Shown in pieces: positions 18,871 to 29,639 of a stretch of 64,000 bases of DNA. The stretch is taken from assembly GCA_032716605.1 (NCBI GenBank), contig CM064505.1, positions 48,681,762 through 48,745,761 on the forward strand, read 5' to 3'. Source of the stretch: Paralithodes platypus. Taxonomy: Eukaryota > Arthropoda > Malacostraca > Decapoda > Lithodidae. Each line of letters begins with the position of its first letter. The stretch's first letter is position 1. The notes beneath the pieces are model-generated. The model worked only from the letters and a program-made list of their open reading frames with translations, did no database searches and had not been told where the DNA came from. Both the position numbers and the translations under genes were made by a program.

Positions 18871-20942
18871 ATGCCGCCCAAGAAGCGCTGTATCTTTACG
18901 TACGCACAGAAATATGACATCGTGAAGGAGTTAGAGAAGGGAAAGAGACAAGCTGAGTTGGCAAGACAACACGATGTTAACGAGAGTACAATTCGCACCA
19001 TTTGGAAAGACAGGGAGAAGATTGCTAACATTATGAAGGGAAACCCCGCAGAGGGTACTCAGGCGTCGGTTAAAGTGGGAAATGTCATCCTAAAGAAGAC
19101 AAGAAGCTAATGGTGTGTTATTTGGGGAGGCAACAGAAGAATCATGTGCCGACAGACGGACGGATGATCAGAGAAAAGGCGAAGAAATATTATGCAGCAG
19201 TGGCTCAAATGAACAATGTACAGAACCCCAAACCCTTTAAGGCATCTGCTGGGTTGTTGGTGTCCTTCAATAAACGAAACAATATGAAAAGTGTTCGTAT
19301 AACAGGAAAGACAGTAAGCGCCGACCATGCTGCAGCCAACGAATTCCCTGCTTTCTTACGTGAGGTTATTGTGGCCGATGGCTACAACTTGGATCAGATT
19401 TTCAACTGCGATGAGTTGGGAGTCAACTGGAAGAAAATGCCTAAAAGGTCTTACATTTCTCGCAAGGAGAAGGCAGCAAGGGGCTACAAAATGGCCAAAG
19501 AACATGTAACCATCTTGTTGACCTGCAATGCTTCCGGCACCTGCAAGATGAAGCCTCTAATCATCCATAAGGCAAAGCGCCCAAGGCCTTTTCGCAATAT
19601 GGACATGGCCAAGTTGAATGTTCATTGCATGAGCAACAAGAAGGCCTGGATGTCGTCAGCGTTGAGCCTCGAATGGTTCGATAATTATTTTGTGAAGGAC
19701 TTAGAAACATTTTATACCCGCCAAAACATTGCTTTTAAAGCACTGTTATTGCTTGACAACGCACCCAGACATTCCCGATTGTTGGTTGATCGGCACCCAA
19801 ACGTAAAAGTGATGTTCATGCCCCCCAACACTACGTCCCTGCTACAACCCCTTGACCAGGAGGTGATAGCATGCTTTAAGGGTGCGTACGCCACTAAAAC
19901 TTTCCTGATGCTCGACACTGCCACTGACACCCAAGAAGAACTGCTACAGATATCGGACGATGAATCAGTCCCTGACTCCCTCCCACCACTCGAAGAACTG
20001 TCTGCCCATGACTCTCCCCCACCACTCAATGAGCCTGCACCAAACTCGCCTCCACAACAACGACAACAACAGCAACAGGAACCCGCCGACGGAGCAGCTA
20101 TGACAGTTCATGGCTTTTGGAAAAGGTTTCATATTAAGAAAGCAGTGGATACAATGGTGGAAGCGTGGGCTGATGTCACAAGAGCTACAATCCACCATGC
20201 CTGGAGGAATGTTCTAAAGGGGTTACCTGGGCACAAGCTGGATTTACCTGATAAGCCAGTCAGGCTTGAAGCAGTGGTCGAGAGAGCAGTTGAGGTTACC
20301 TTACCTTAGGTTACCTTAGGTTACCTTAGGTTGTGTTCGCCACTCTCCTAGCAGGACCGAGGAGCGCGTCGCCCCTCGTTGTGGGTTGCCAGACGTGTGC
20401 CCGGGATGGATGAAGTGGGGCCAGAAGATATTCAAGGTTTGATTCAGCCACCACAGGAGCTTGATGCCGAGGACTTACTGCAGGATTTGGAAGAGGATGA
20501 GCAGGCAGAGGAAGAACACAGAGAAGAAGACGAACCCCAGGAAGAACCGAACACTCCTGGTCTACGGAATTTTGTAGAATTGTCACAACGCCTCAGCCAT
20601 CACATGAACAACTTTGATCCCAAACATGACCGTTCAGCACAGATAATAGCAAGCTTTACTGCTGCCATCCAGCCGTACTTTGATATATTTCACGACAGGA
20701 TAAATGCACGCCAGCAGACACGAATAACATATTTCTTTCGCCAACGTGCACAGCAACAGGAACAAGTGGCGTCGAGTGACTCCGACTCCGACCCTCAGCC
20801 ACCAGACGATTTACTGTCGGTTGTATCAGATGCCGACTACAGTGGCTTCGAGGACTCTGATGCTGAAGCTGGGGAGGGACCACGCCTTATCAATGAATGG
20901 CTGGCGGCGAGAGCTAACAGACCATCAACTTCATCGCAGTGA
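18871..20942 (+). pseudogene. Tigger transposase, frameshift plus short insertion
   Basis: The transposase cuts and moves the element. The N-terminal 79 residues (MPPKKRCIFTYAQKYDIV) form the CENP-B/psq-type DNA-binding helix-turn-helix. A frameshift near 19100 leads into the main frame (19110-20296). The catalytic acidic residues lie in CDELGVNW (about 19408), LLLLDNAPRH (about 19754) and QPLDQE (about 19853). A proline- and glutamine-rich loop follows. A 90-base repeat (20297-20387) introduces a stop, and the acidic C-terminal tail continues in the same frame to TGA 20940-20942. It is inactive as it stands. Confidence 0.9.
20297..20387 (-). repeat. Short dispersed repeat with TTACCTTAGG tail units (copy 1)
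   Basis: An approximately 90-base insertion in the Tigger gene: three to four units of TTACCTTAGG followed by a GC-rich core (TGTTCGCCACTCTCCTAGCA to CCCCTCGTTGTGGG). The same core with fewer tail units is at 26983-27060. The tail side and the lack of coding suggest a very short retroposon read from the minus strand. The class is unproven. Confidence 0.6.
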
Positions 20943-21227
20943 CGGCGATGGATCCGGGGGGGAGGGGACAGGGGGGATGCAACACTTCATTTATTCAGAG
21001 GTAAGAGTTGCAATGGGCAAATCAACCCAATGCACATGTAAAATAACTTTTATAATTGAATTTATTATTATAACATAGGCTTCTATGGAGAAAAAGTGGA
21101 CTTTGTGAAAATCCCCAGAACACCAAGGTACCTTTAACATGTAAACATATGGTTTCGATAACGCGGATTTTGCTAACACGGGAGGTAACCAGAACACATT
21201 AGCCGCGTTACCGAAGGACCAACTGTA

Positions 21228-21468
21228 CTTTTAGGACTCAAATGTGTAAATACTCTCAATAAACCCTCTGAATCATATAGGACCTTCGTAAGCTGTAAGA
21301 AATCGTCTTATGTTTGCCAGAATAAATTTAAAAATATGCACATTATACTGAATGAGTCTAGCTTTTCATTTTGATGACATTTAGTTAAGTATTTAAGTTT
21401 TTGTTTAACTATAACTATCTCCAGATTATTTTACTCAACTTGGGAGTGATTTTTAGCAAGAGGCATAG
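21228..21468 (+). other. Probable host intron
   Basis: AT-rich DNA between the Tigger element and the first RTE-B piece. I see no gene or repeat in it. Confidence 0.4.
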
Positions 21469-21581
21469 ATATACATACATACATAACATTTTAAGAGAGT
21501 CCTAATGGCTGCATTCCAGGCAACCCTGTTAAGGGCTGCTTCACTTCTTGCAAGTTTTTGGACTTGAGATCGGCACGTATA

Positions 21582-24500
21582 CAGTTTCTTACAGTTTCTT
21601 GCAGTAGATCCTCTGGAAAAAGGCAAACTATGCCTGTGTATCCAGCTCAGTACCAGTACTTGCACTGCTGCGGTCGTTCACGGTGTTGGCGGCGGCGGTA
21701 GCAGACGCAACATTTTTACTATTCTGTAATTTTGTTTTATAATCAAACTTCAAATCTTGTCTTCCCCATGCTTTATATAAATTTTCTTTGAGTGTCCTCT
21801 CGTTCTTGTTCCCTCCCGCATCAAGAAGATACCTTCACACACATCCTCATCGTACTTTCCTGACACTATCTTAAAAGTCTCTATCATATCCCCTCTCTTT
21901 CTCCTATATGCCAGTGTCGGAAGCCCCAGTGTCCTCAACCTCTGCTCATAGCCCGCGTTCTTCAACGTTGGTACCAGCTTGCTAGCTCTCCTCTGCACTT
22001 TCTCCACTGCTTCTATATCCTTTACCATATATGGAGCCCACACCTGGTTCGCGTATTCCAGGTGCGGCCTAACCAGCGCTGTATAGAGATTCCTGAAGAT
22101 TTCTTCGTCAAGTGACACAAATGTCCTCCTTATCAGCCCTACAATTCTATTGGCTTTGTTTATCTTTTCCGCTAAATGTTCTGAGAAATTTAACTTATTG
22201 TCTATCACTACTCCTATATCCTTTTCTGCATTCACTTCCTCCATCGCTTCATACATACTGTATCCTACCTTGTCTATCTTGCTGGTCCCAATCCGCATGT
22301 ACTTGCATTTTTTTGGATGAAAAGGCATTAACCAATGCTCAGACCATCCCTTCATGCCCTCCACATCTCCTTGAAGCAAACCCATATCTTCCTTACTCCT
22401 CACTCTTCTATACAGCTTAGTGTCATCCGCATACAGGTATACCTCACTTCCATTAGTTATAACTTCAGGCAAGTCGTTGATAAATATAACGAACAGCAGT
22501 GGTCCCAACACAGATCCCTGAGGTACCCCACTTGTAATTTCCCTCCACCCCGAGCCTATTCCATTCACCAGTACCCTCTGTCTCCGATCTTTCAGGAAGG
22601 CTTCTATCCATTTCACACATTTCTCCCCTATATTATAGCTTCTAACTTTCTCTATTAACCTTTTATGTGGGACCTTATCGAAGGCCTTCATAAAATCGCA
22701 ATATACCACGTCTATTACATCACCATCTTCTAGAATTTGCATCCAATCATCTACCACCTTAATTAGCTGTAGTACCGTCGACCTCCCCGGCAAGAATCCG
22801 AACTGTCTCCCACTGAAAAGTTGGTTTGACTTCATATGATCCATTATTCCTTCTCTAATTACCGTTTCCATTAGTTTACACACAACACTTGTCAAACTGA
22901 CTGGTCTATAATTCCCTGGGTCATTTCTCTTTCCCTTCTTAAATATAGCTGTTATGTTCGCCTCTCTCCAGTCCATCGGGATTTGTCCTGTATTAAACGA
23001 TACCTCAAATAACATTTTCAATGGCTCTACTAACATCTCCCCTCCTTCCTTTATGATTCTTGGGTGTATCCCATCCGGTCCCGGTGACTTAGTTCTGTTC
23101 ATTTTTTCTATAGCCCTTCTTATTCTAGCATGGGAAAACTATTAGTTCTAGTGCCGGTGCCTGTTTGATGGGAATAGTAGGCACTGCATCCTCTGACTCC
23201 ACTGTTAGTACCCCCCCAAAGTATTTCCCCAGCACCTCTGCTTTCTCCTTATCAGTCTCCGCTCTACTCCCATCATTCAACCCCCCTACCAGCTCTGGGA
23301 TCCCTACTCTTCTTGTTAACTTTTCCTGAATGTACTTCCAGAATATTTTTGGATTATCCTTCACATTTCTAGCTATCTCTCTCTCCCTCTCCTTCACCCC
23401 CCTCCTTGTTTCCCACCTTATTTTATTGTTTATTTGTCTGCGTTCCAGATCCACTTCCTTAGCCTCTATACTAGACTCCCTGTTCTTTTTTAACAATTTT
23501 AATCTTTCCCACAATTGTTTCTTTCTTCTAATCAATATCCAAAGCTTTCTTTTCATTGGCAATTCTGGGTTAGTTCTTTTCCTCAATTTTGTTCTATCCT
23601 TATATTCCCTTACTGGAACACTTTTGGATACAGCATTCTCCAGTTTGACTCTAATTTTCCTCCACATTCCTTCAGCGTCTTCACCGTTCAAGTATTCCCC
23701 CCAGTCAATGTCCAAACACCGTCTCAGCAGCTCATAATCTGCTCTATCATACATGTATATTTTTCTATTGCTTCTATTATCCCTCTCTGATTTAATGTTA
23801 CAACTAAAGCTTATACAGGCATGGTCACTACGACCTATAGGGCTATCCACATTAACATGTTCCACTATATCATCTTCATTGCTAAAAATCAAATCAAGTA
23901 CACTCCCCTGCATCCCATCTCTATATCTTGTCATCTCTACAATATGTTGCGTTAAAAAACAATCTCTCACTTTCTCTATAAACTTATTTTCCAGGCTACC
24001 CTGTCCCGCTGGAGTAGTACAATTTGCCCAGTTGATCCTTGGCAAATTGAAATCTCCAATCAAAATTTTATATTTGTTCTCTCTATTATCTATCTCCTCC
24101 ATTGCTTTCAGTAGGTTATCATCCTCTCCCCTGCTATTATTTGGGCTTCTATATATAGAGGCAATTAGAATTGATCCTCTTACACATTTTACTTCAATAC
24201 ACAAATACTCACAATACTGCTGTCTCATATCCACCTCATTAACCTTGAGCTCTTTTCTTACAAAAATAAACATTCCTCTTCCAACCTCTGCTCTAATAGC
24301 ATTTCTCTCATATAACTCAAAACCCTCCAAACTATATTCCACCAGTTCCCTTTCAATTCTAGCATTTTTTGGTCTTACTTCCTGTAGGGCTATGACATCA
24401 GGTTTTTCCTCTTCATCCTGCAACCTACATATCAGTTCTCTTTTCTTGTCCTGGGTAAAAACATCCACATTACTAAACATAATCCTTAATCCATCTACCA

Positions 24501-24610
24501 TTACTTCAGCAATTACGCCATCCCGCTCCTCCAGTCCGTACCCTACTCCCCCGTTAGCACTACTGGGTCTGCCTCTTTGTCTCCTGTCTCTCCCTGTGAC
24601 ACCTCCACCC
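21582..24610 (-). mobile_element. CR1-like LINE family 2, long copy
   Basis: A non-LTR retrotransposon of about 3 kb with endonuclease and RT. It has a tail of CTTACAGTTT units at the left and is flanked by CGTATA at 21576-21581 and 24611-24616. The flanks join the RTE-B sequence without a gap. Its end sequence (near 21776) has a small deletion relative to the copies at 32539 and 41062. Confidence 0.9.
21750..24600 (-). pseudogene. CR1-like LINE ORF2: endonuclease and reverse transcriptase
   Basis: The endonuclease part (about 24520-23700) has IMFSNVDVFTQDKKREL, IALQEVRPK, IYRSPNN, GDFNLPRINW and GRSDHACISF, typical of APE-type nucleases. A basic linker leads to the RT (23102-21750) with SPGPDGIHPR, YRPVSLTSVVCKLMET, DFMKAFDKVPH, GVPQGSVLGPLLF and the catalytic YADDTKLYRR. 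A frameshift near 23105-23125 separates the two halves. The residues read before the endonuclease (24604-24804) come from RTE-B and the TA MITE and do not belong to it. Confidence 0.87.
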
Positions 24611-24745
24611 CGTATAGTCCGATCCCAGGTCTTCCTCGGTCCACCCCTTGGTGCAGCTCCCTCCACAATCACAGACCTGCATCTTTTCACCCAATTTTGT
24701 TCATCCATTCTCTCCACATGTCCATACCATCCCAGTCTACTTGTA
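24611..24745 (-). pseudogene. RTE-B, C-terminal coding piece
   Basis: Matches copy A around 2073-2208 (SRLGWYGHVERMDEQNWV and following). It is cut at TTGTA by the TA-flanked MITE. Confidence 0.8.
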
Positions 24746-25710
24746 GGGTAAGACGGGGTAATTTCGCCGCCGGGTAATTTCGCCGCGGCGCTAATAATTT
24801 GCATTCAAACGCCGATATCTCCGAAACCATTGCATGGATTTGGCTGCAGTTTGGCTTAGGTTGTAGAACAGTTTTGGTTTAGGTTGTGGAGAAAGTTTGG
24901 CTTAGGTTGTATAGCTAGTTTGGCTTAGGTTGTAGATCTAGTTTGGGTTAGGTTTTGTTGCAGTTTCGCGAGGCCTGGAGCCGAGGCTAGCGGCGCGTCT
25001 GACGGTATGGTCGGGGGTGTTTGTGGGTGGTTTGTTTGTTTGTATGTTTGCGTGTGACACAGTGTTGGCAGTAGCCGTCAGCTGCTGCCTGGTACTTTGT
25101 ATACTAGCAACCTACACGCCTCACCCACACGAGACACGTCCACACCCGCACTAAATACTTCCACACTCGTAGGCCTAATAAATACGTCCACAACCGTACT
25201 AGACACGTCCACACCCGCACTACATGTCCACAACTCCACACCCGCACTAGACACGTCCACATCCGCACTAGACACAGTGGCACCTAGCACGTGTGACACA
25301 CCTGCATATCTGCCCGCCCTGTTCAGTTGTTTGTGTGTGCGTGCGACGTGTTTCTATTGGCATGTTTAGTGTCAGTTTGGGTTGGTGAATATTTTCATTG
25401 CTTTTACCTGCGCGCTAGTGTTTTGTCTGGCCATAAATCATATAATATTATCTAGTTTACTAGCTAGATGATGCGTAAAATAGGCCGCGGCGAAATTACC
25501 CCGCCCGGCGGAGTAATTTCGCCGCGAGAGTAACTTTTTTCAAAAAATCGGCAGCATGACCAAAACATTATATATTTTTTTGTTTTTTTGGGCATCTATA
25601 GCAGAAAGGCTGAATGTATAGATAAAAAATTAAAAATTTTAAAATTCCATTTGTGGCAGTTTCTATTCGTCAAAATACGCGATTTTCGGTGAAATTACCC
25701 CGTCTTACCC
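24746..25710 (+). mobile_element. TA-flanked MITE with GGGTAAGACGGGG ends
   Basis: The ends are inverted repeats, GGGTAAGACGGGGTAATTTC at the left and its exact complement at the right, flanked by TA at 24744-24745 and 25711-25712. Further GTAATTTCGCCG blocks stand just inside both ends. The 965-base body has no transposase. The TA target suggests a Tc1/mariner-like or pogo-like helper, while GGG ends would also fit PIF/Harbinger, which usually duplicates three bases. Confidence 0.85.
24840..25275 (+). repeat. Two minisatellites inside the TA-flanked MITE
   Basis: About 24850-24957 holds roughly five irregular copies of TTTGGCTTAGGTTGTA. About 25130-25270 holds irregular copies of GACACGTCCACACCCGCACTA, which produce a threonine-proline-rich open frame by chance. 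Confidence 0.7.
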
Positions 25711-26456
25711 TACGCATCTCCTCGCTAATACTCTTTATACTTAAACGTCTCCTCAGCTCATCATTTGTTATTCTATCCTGCAGCCTGGCCCCACACATCC
25801 ATCTCGCCATTCTCATCGCATTGCGTTCCATTCTGTTGACATCCTCTACTTTAACGGCCCATGTTTCTGAGGCATACGTCATTGCACTTCTAACACATGA
25901 GGCATACACCTTTCCCTTCAGGGGGAGAGGCATTCTTTTCATGGTCAGAATTGGCAGCAGTTCTCTGAACTTCCCCCAGCCACATCTAATTCTAGCGACA
26001 GTGGCAGCCTCGGCCCCACCACCGGCAGAGATGGTATATCCTAGGTAACTAAACTTATCCACCAGCTCCAACGACTCATTTCCAAAATTCACAGCCACAG
26101 GATCATCATTTAACACAAGCTCGCCTTTGCACACTACGCACTCAAATTTCTCAATTTCTGACTTATCCTTCGCCAGGGGTCCTTTTATTGTACTACAGCA
26201 CGTACTCCCATGGTGCACCCAACATCGACAGATGCTACATCGAATCGAGTTAGCGCCCACACCCTTTCCACACACTGCACATGGGTATGCACCACTCTTT
26301 GTTTCACATTGCCTCGTCTCAATCTACAATGCATAACCTTGGTTTTGTTAATATTGACTCTTAAACCCTTGCTCGCCATGCCATCTCTCCATCTTCTGAA
26401 TTTGGCCTTAGCATCTTGCACATTGTCAACTATTAGGACTAAATCGTCTGCATAAT
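25711..26456 (-). pseudogene. RTE-B, RT C-terminal piece with PHD-like cysteines
   Basis: Collinear with copy A 2209-2948. It includes the CSICRCWVHHGS cysteine-histidine block and the downstream CVVCKGELV. It stops at the codons just downstream of the RT catalytic YADD (GTCTGCATA on the plus strand), where the Penelope-like element begins. A frameshift near 26300 separates it from the short upstream part. Confidence 0.82.
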
Positions 26457-26982
26457 TTTAATGTAAAACTTGCAAAATAAACAAACCAAAACTGGGACGA
26501 CACAAGATAAACGGAAAAGAACTAATCAAAATCGCTATGTGGAAACAACGCTTAATAAAATAAAATTTGAAATAAAAGAAAGCAATCCACCACATAAGGT
26601 GTACATTACTACATGTGCAAGTTAATCTGGTTCCCAAGCAAACTAATCGCACATATAACAATGCACTATCGTCATGTTCAAGGAATTAGTCAGTTTGGGA
26701 AGTACGGGACGTTCTGGTAAGTATTACTAAATTCCGTATGAATAAAGAAACTACAATTTGTATCAAATTTTATAATAAGGTAATTTGCAATTTGACAAGA
26801 TATCAATAGTACAACAAATATACAGCACTCACTAACGATAGTGTTATCGGGTAGGTACTTGTAAGCATAGCATGCCTCAAATGACCCCTATCAATTACTA
26901 ACCTACAAATAACCTACATTTATTGTACAAATAAACTAAGGAAATCGCGAAATCAAGCAATTGATATTATCGACAATGAATA
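26457..26982 (-). other. Penelope-like element copy A, 3' noncoding part
   Basis: Matches 58790-59386 of copy B (AATGTAAAACTTGCAAA onward), including the direct partner of ACGATAGTG. No coding is seen. Confidence 0.75.
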
Positions 26983-27060
26983 CCTTACCTTAGGTTACCT
27001 TAGGTTGTGTTCGCCACTCTCCTAGCAGCACCGAGGAGTGCGTCGCCCCTCGTTGTGGGT
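26983..27060 (-). repeat. Short dispersed repeat with TTACCTTAGG tail units (copy 2)
   Basis: Same core as 20297-20387 with two tail units, inserted in the Penelope-like element. Copy B has no such segment at the matching place (near 59385). Confidence 0.65.
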
Positions 27061-27132
27061 ACAATATAAAGAAAAATAATTGCAAAATATGAAGAAGCAA
27101 CAACAGATTTAAACAAAGAGTACAATACTCTC

Positions 27133-27180
27133 TTAACCCGCTGAGTGCCAGCCAATTTTGACGGTGTGCTTCTGCCAGTG

Positions 27181-27216
<36 letters not shown>

Positions 27217-27854
27217 CTAAATATATCAAGTTGGGAGAGAAAGGAATGATAATGGTAAAAAAAACACTCCCCTTGTCCATTTTCGCCAGAAATCAGGTCC
27301 CCGATGGTCCCGAAAGTAGCTGAAAAGATACTATAGACTACAGAGACTTTTATGGTATCGGAATGTATGGGTGGGAGGGTGGTTTTGGGGTTGGTGGGGG
27401 GAAGGTAGAAGGGTAATTGACTTGTTTTACACATATGAAGCCGATTGGTGAGGTAGTTTCGCCACCACGGATTTTCCTTTTTTTCCTTTCTACGCTGGAA
27501 GTGGGTGGTGGGAGGTGGTTGGGGGTGTGGTGGAGGGAAGGCAGAAGGGTAAGAGACTTGTCACACAAATATGGAACCGATTGGTCCAATCGTTTCGCCG
27601 CCACAGATTTTCCTTTTTTTTCCTTCTGACGGGACCGACAGTCAGCGAGTGGGTAGGAGGAGGGATTTGGGATTTTTGTGGTGGGTAGCCAAAAGGGTAA
27701 GGTACATGTGGTAAAAATATGAAAGCCATAGGTGCAGTCGTTTCGCTGCTACGATTTTTTTTCGGCGAGGATGTATATATACGTCCCTGGCACTGGGCGT
27801 GACAACACCCTAGGACGTACAGTATATATACGTCCCTGGCACTCAGCGGGTTAA
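27133..27854 (+). mobile_element. TTAA-flanked MITE with CCCGCTGAGTGCCAG ends
   Basis: TTAACCCGCTGAGTGCCAG at the left is exactly complementary to the right end, CTGGCACTCAGCGGGTTAA. The TTAA duplication and CCC start are of piggyBac type. Inside are a run of about 28 Ts (27185-27212), three degenerate copies of a block reading TTTCGCCGCCACAGATTTTCC-like, and tandem TATACGTCCCTGGCAC near the right end. The empty site is seen in copy B at 59448-59451. Confidence 0.88.
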
Positions 27855-28018
27855 CAAGAACAATTAATTAAACAAAATATAATAATAACAATAGAAAAAT
27901 ATAAACAATTAATACATGCAGACAAAAAGTAAGCAGAGGTTATACATGAAACTTCAAGTTAATAATTCTTGATTAAAATTATTGATATCAAATTTTAAAA
28001 TAGTCACAATAATTGACC

Positions 28019-28336
28019 TTAACCCGTACTGTACTGTAGGATTCAGTAATAAAAGTCCCCAGCAGTCCCAAGCAATGTGGCAAAAATGGCAGGATAGACA
28101 ACCTATCCACCTCCAAAGATTAGGCAAGACTGGCTCTGTCACCCTTCAGTGGGTCTCATATAAGCTGAGAAGTGTTGCCAACACGGGGGCAGTGCTCAAA
28201 AGGTCGTGGTAACTGGTACAGGGTTGTACAGGCAGTTACAAGGAAAGTACATTACTGACGGATATATACGTCACTGGGACTGGGATGTTACTTATCTACT
28301 GACGGATATATATGTCGCTGGGATTGGAGGGGTTAA
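28019..28336 (+). mobile_element. TTAA-flanked MITE (318 bases)
   Basis: TTAACCCGTACTG at the left and GGATTGGAGGGGTTAA at the right bound a non-coding body with two copies of GACGGATATATACGTCRCTGGGA. It interrupts the Penelope-like element. Copy B is continuous here (near 59638) with CTAA in place of TTAA. Confidence 0.75.
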
Positions 28337-28951
28337 AAAGATTAAATTTATGCAACAATTTACTTGCAACCAAACTTCTGTCTACTAAGAGTCTGTATAG
28401 TAACCTAGCTCTAGCCCAAAAGTCTTCAACTCTAGTACAAATTTTACAAAATCTTATTACTGTAGCTGGGAATAAAAACAAGTATAAGTTATTTTGCTAT
28501 CGATATTACTACTTGGGAAAGGAAAGTTTATTACGTTATAATTAAAATCGTCAGCTTTGTGGTATATCTTAAGTGTGCACTTTTCATAAACAATCTGAAT
28601 ATTTATATCAAGAAAATTTTCAACTTCATTATTTACGTTACCTTGTGTGAGGAGAATGGAATTTGGATAAATTTGTTTAGCGACGATTAAAATTTAACAT
28701 ATTGCAAACGAGAATATCATCAATATATCTACTATTATTACTTAACAATTTAGCAAGTGCTAATTATTCCTGGATGTTATTTTTCATGCTACTGTCAACT
28801 AAGTCTTTCATAGATTTAAATTCTAAAGAAAGCAAGAATAAGTGCAATTAAAGGGCTAGCATATCCACCCATAGTATTTACTAATATTTGTTTGAAAATG
28901 TAGGGCCCGAATCTAACATGAGTATTGAAAAAGATAAATTTAAGGGCATCT
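28337..28951 (-). pseudogene. Penelope-like RT, piece of copy A
   Basis: Corresponds to about 59642-60256 of copy B: the C-terminal half of the RT including the region of RYIDDIL, with many differences and stops. Confidence 0.72.
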
Positions 28952-29112
28952 TTAACCCTTCTGACCCGGGGTCGTCCTCCTAAGGACAATGTCAGGTACC
29001 CGGGCGATTTGGCCGAAAAACGTCTAGGCCTAGGGTACCGTATCTTTCTTAAGTCAAGGGGATACTGGATTACTTAGACGAGGGTTATGGATGGGTAAAA
29101 GAACTGGAGGAG

Positions 29113-29610
29113 GTGAGAAGGTTAGGAATATATAAGAAGGGCGAGATGAGACCACTAAGAGTGGAACTAAAGTTTAGATCAACAGCAGAAGCAGTAGCCA
29201 ATGTGAGCTGGAAATTAAATCCGACAGAGCTGAATCATATAAGGGTAAAAAAGGACCTAAGTGTAGAAGAACGAGAACAGTTAAGGGAACTCCAAGCTAA
29301 GGCTGATGAAGAGAATGGAAAGTTGTCTGAAGAGCAAAAGAAGATTTTTTTTTGGAGAATAAGGGAAGGGCAAGTAAGGAAGTGGTACATCAGGAGCCAC
29401 CAAGAACCGAAAGTAAGAGGAGTGATAGGGAAAGAGACAGAGAGACAAGTACGAAGTCAAAGCAAGGAGACGGAGCGAGAGATAATGCAGGGAGCAGGGG
29501 ACCGGAGAGAGAGCCAGGATGTGGTGGAGAGGGTGGAACAGAGGGGGGAGGAGAATAGAATTAGCGGGGGAGGTGGAACTGGGTCAGGGAAGGGATGGAG
29601 GAGGAGGTGA
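29113..29610 (+). pseudogene. LINE family 3 ORF1-like part
   Basis: A 165-codon frame. The first 80 residues (RPLRVELKFRSTAEAV to KDLSVEEREQL) resemble the RNA-recognition-like domain of LINE ORF1 proteins. A charged, glycine-rich tail follows. It ends near 29610, and the endonuclease frame begins in another frame within the overlap. The assignment rests on pattern only. Confidence 0.5.
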
Positions 29611-29639
29611 ACCTGGTAGGAGGCAGAGAGGGAAGAGAA

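Larger units (their letters stand above)
18632..21225 (+). mobile_element. Tigger (pogo-type) DNA transposon, full length
   Basis: The terminal inverted repeats CAGTTGGTCCTCCGGTAACG (left) and the complement of CGTTACCGAAGGACCAACTG (right) differ at one place. They are flanked by TA at 18630-18631 and 21226-21227, the target used by pogo and mariner elements. The element contains one transposase gene, broken by a frameshift and a short insertion. The host intron continues on both sides. Confidence 0.92.

Noticed and set aside
23125..24804. A 559-residue ORF joining RTE C-terminal text to a LINE endonuclease
   Set aside because: The first 65 residues come from the TA MITE and the RTE flank; the junction is a LINE insertion, not a fused gene.
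25120..25275. CRISPR-like spaced repeats
   Set aside because: Units are irregular, lack unique spacers of constant length, and the sequence is clearly eukaryotic.
25097..25369. Threonine-proline repeat ORF that looks like a mucin or surface protein
   Set aside because: It is a minisatellite inside a MITE; no start context or signal peptide supports a gene.
27000..27434. ORFs with a poly-lysine run
   Set aside because: They read through the 28-T run of a TTAA-flanked MITE.
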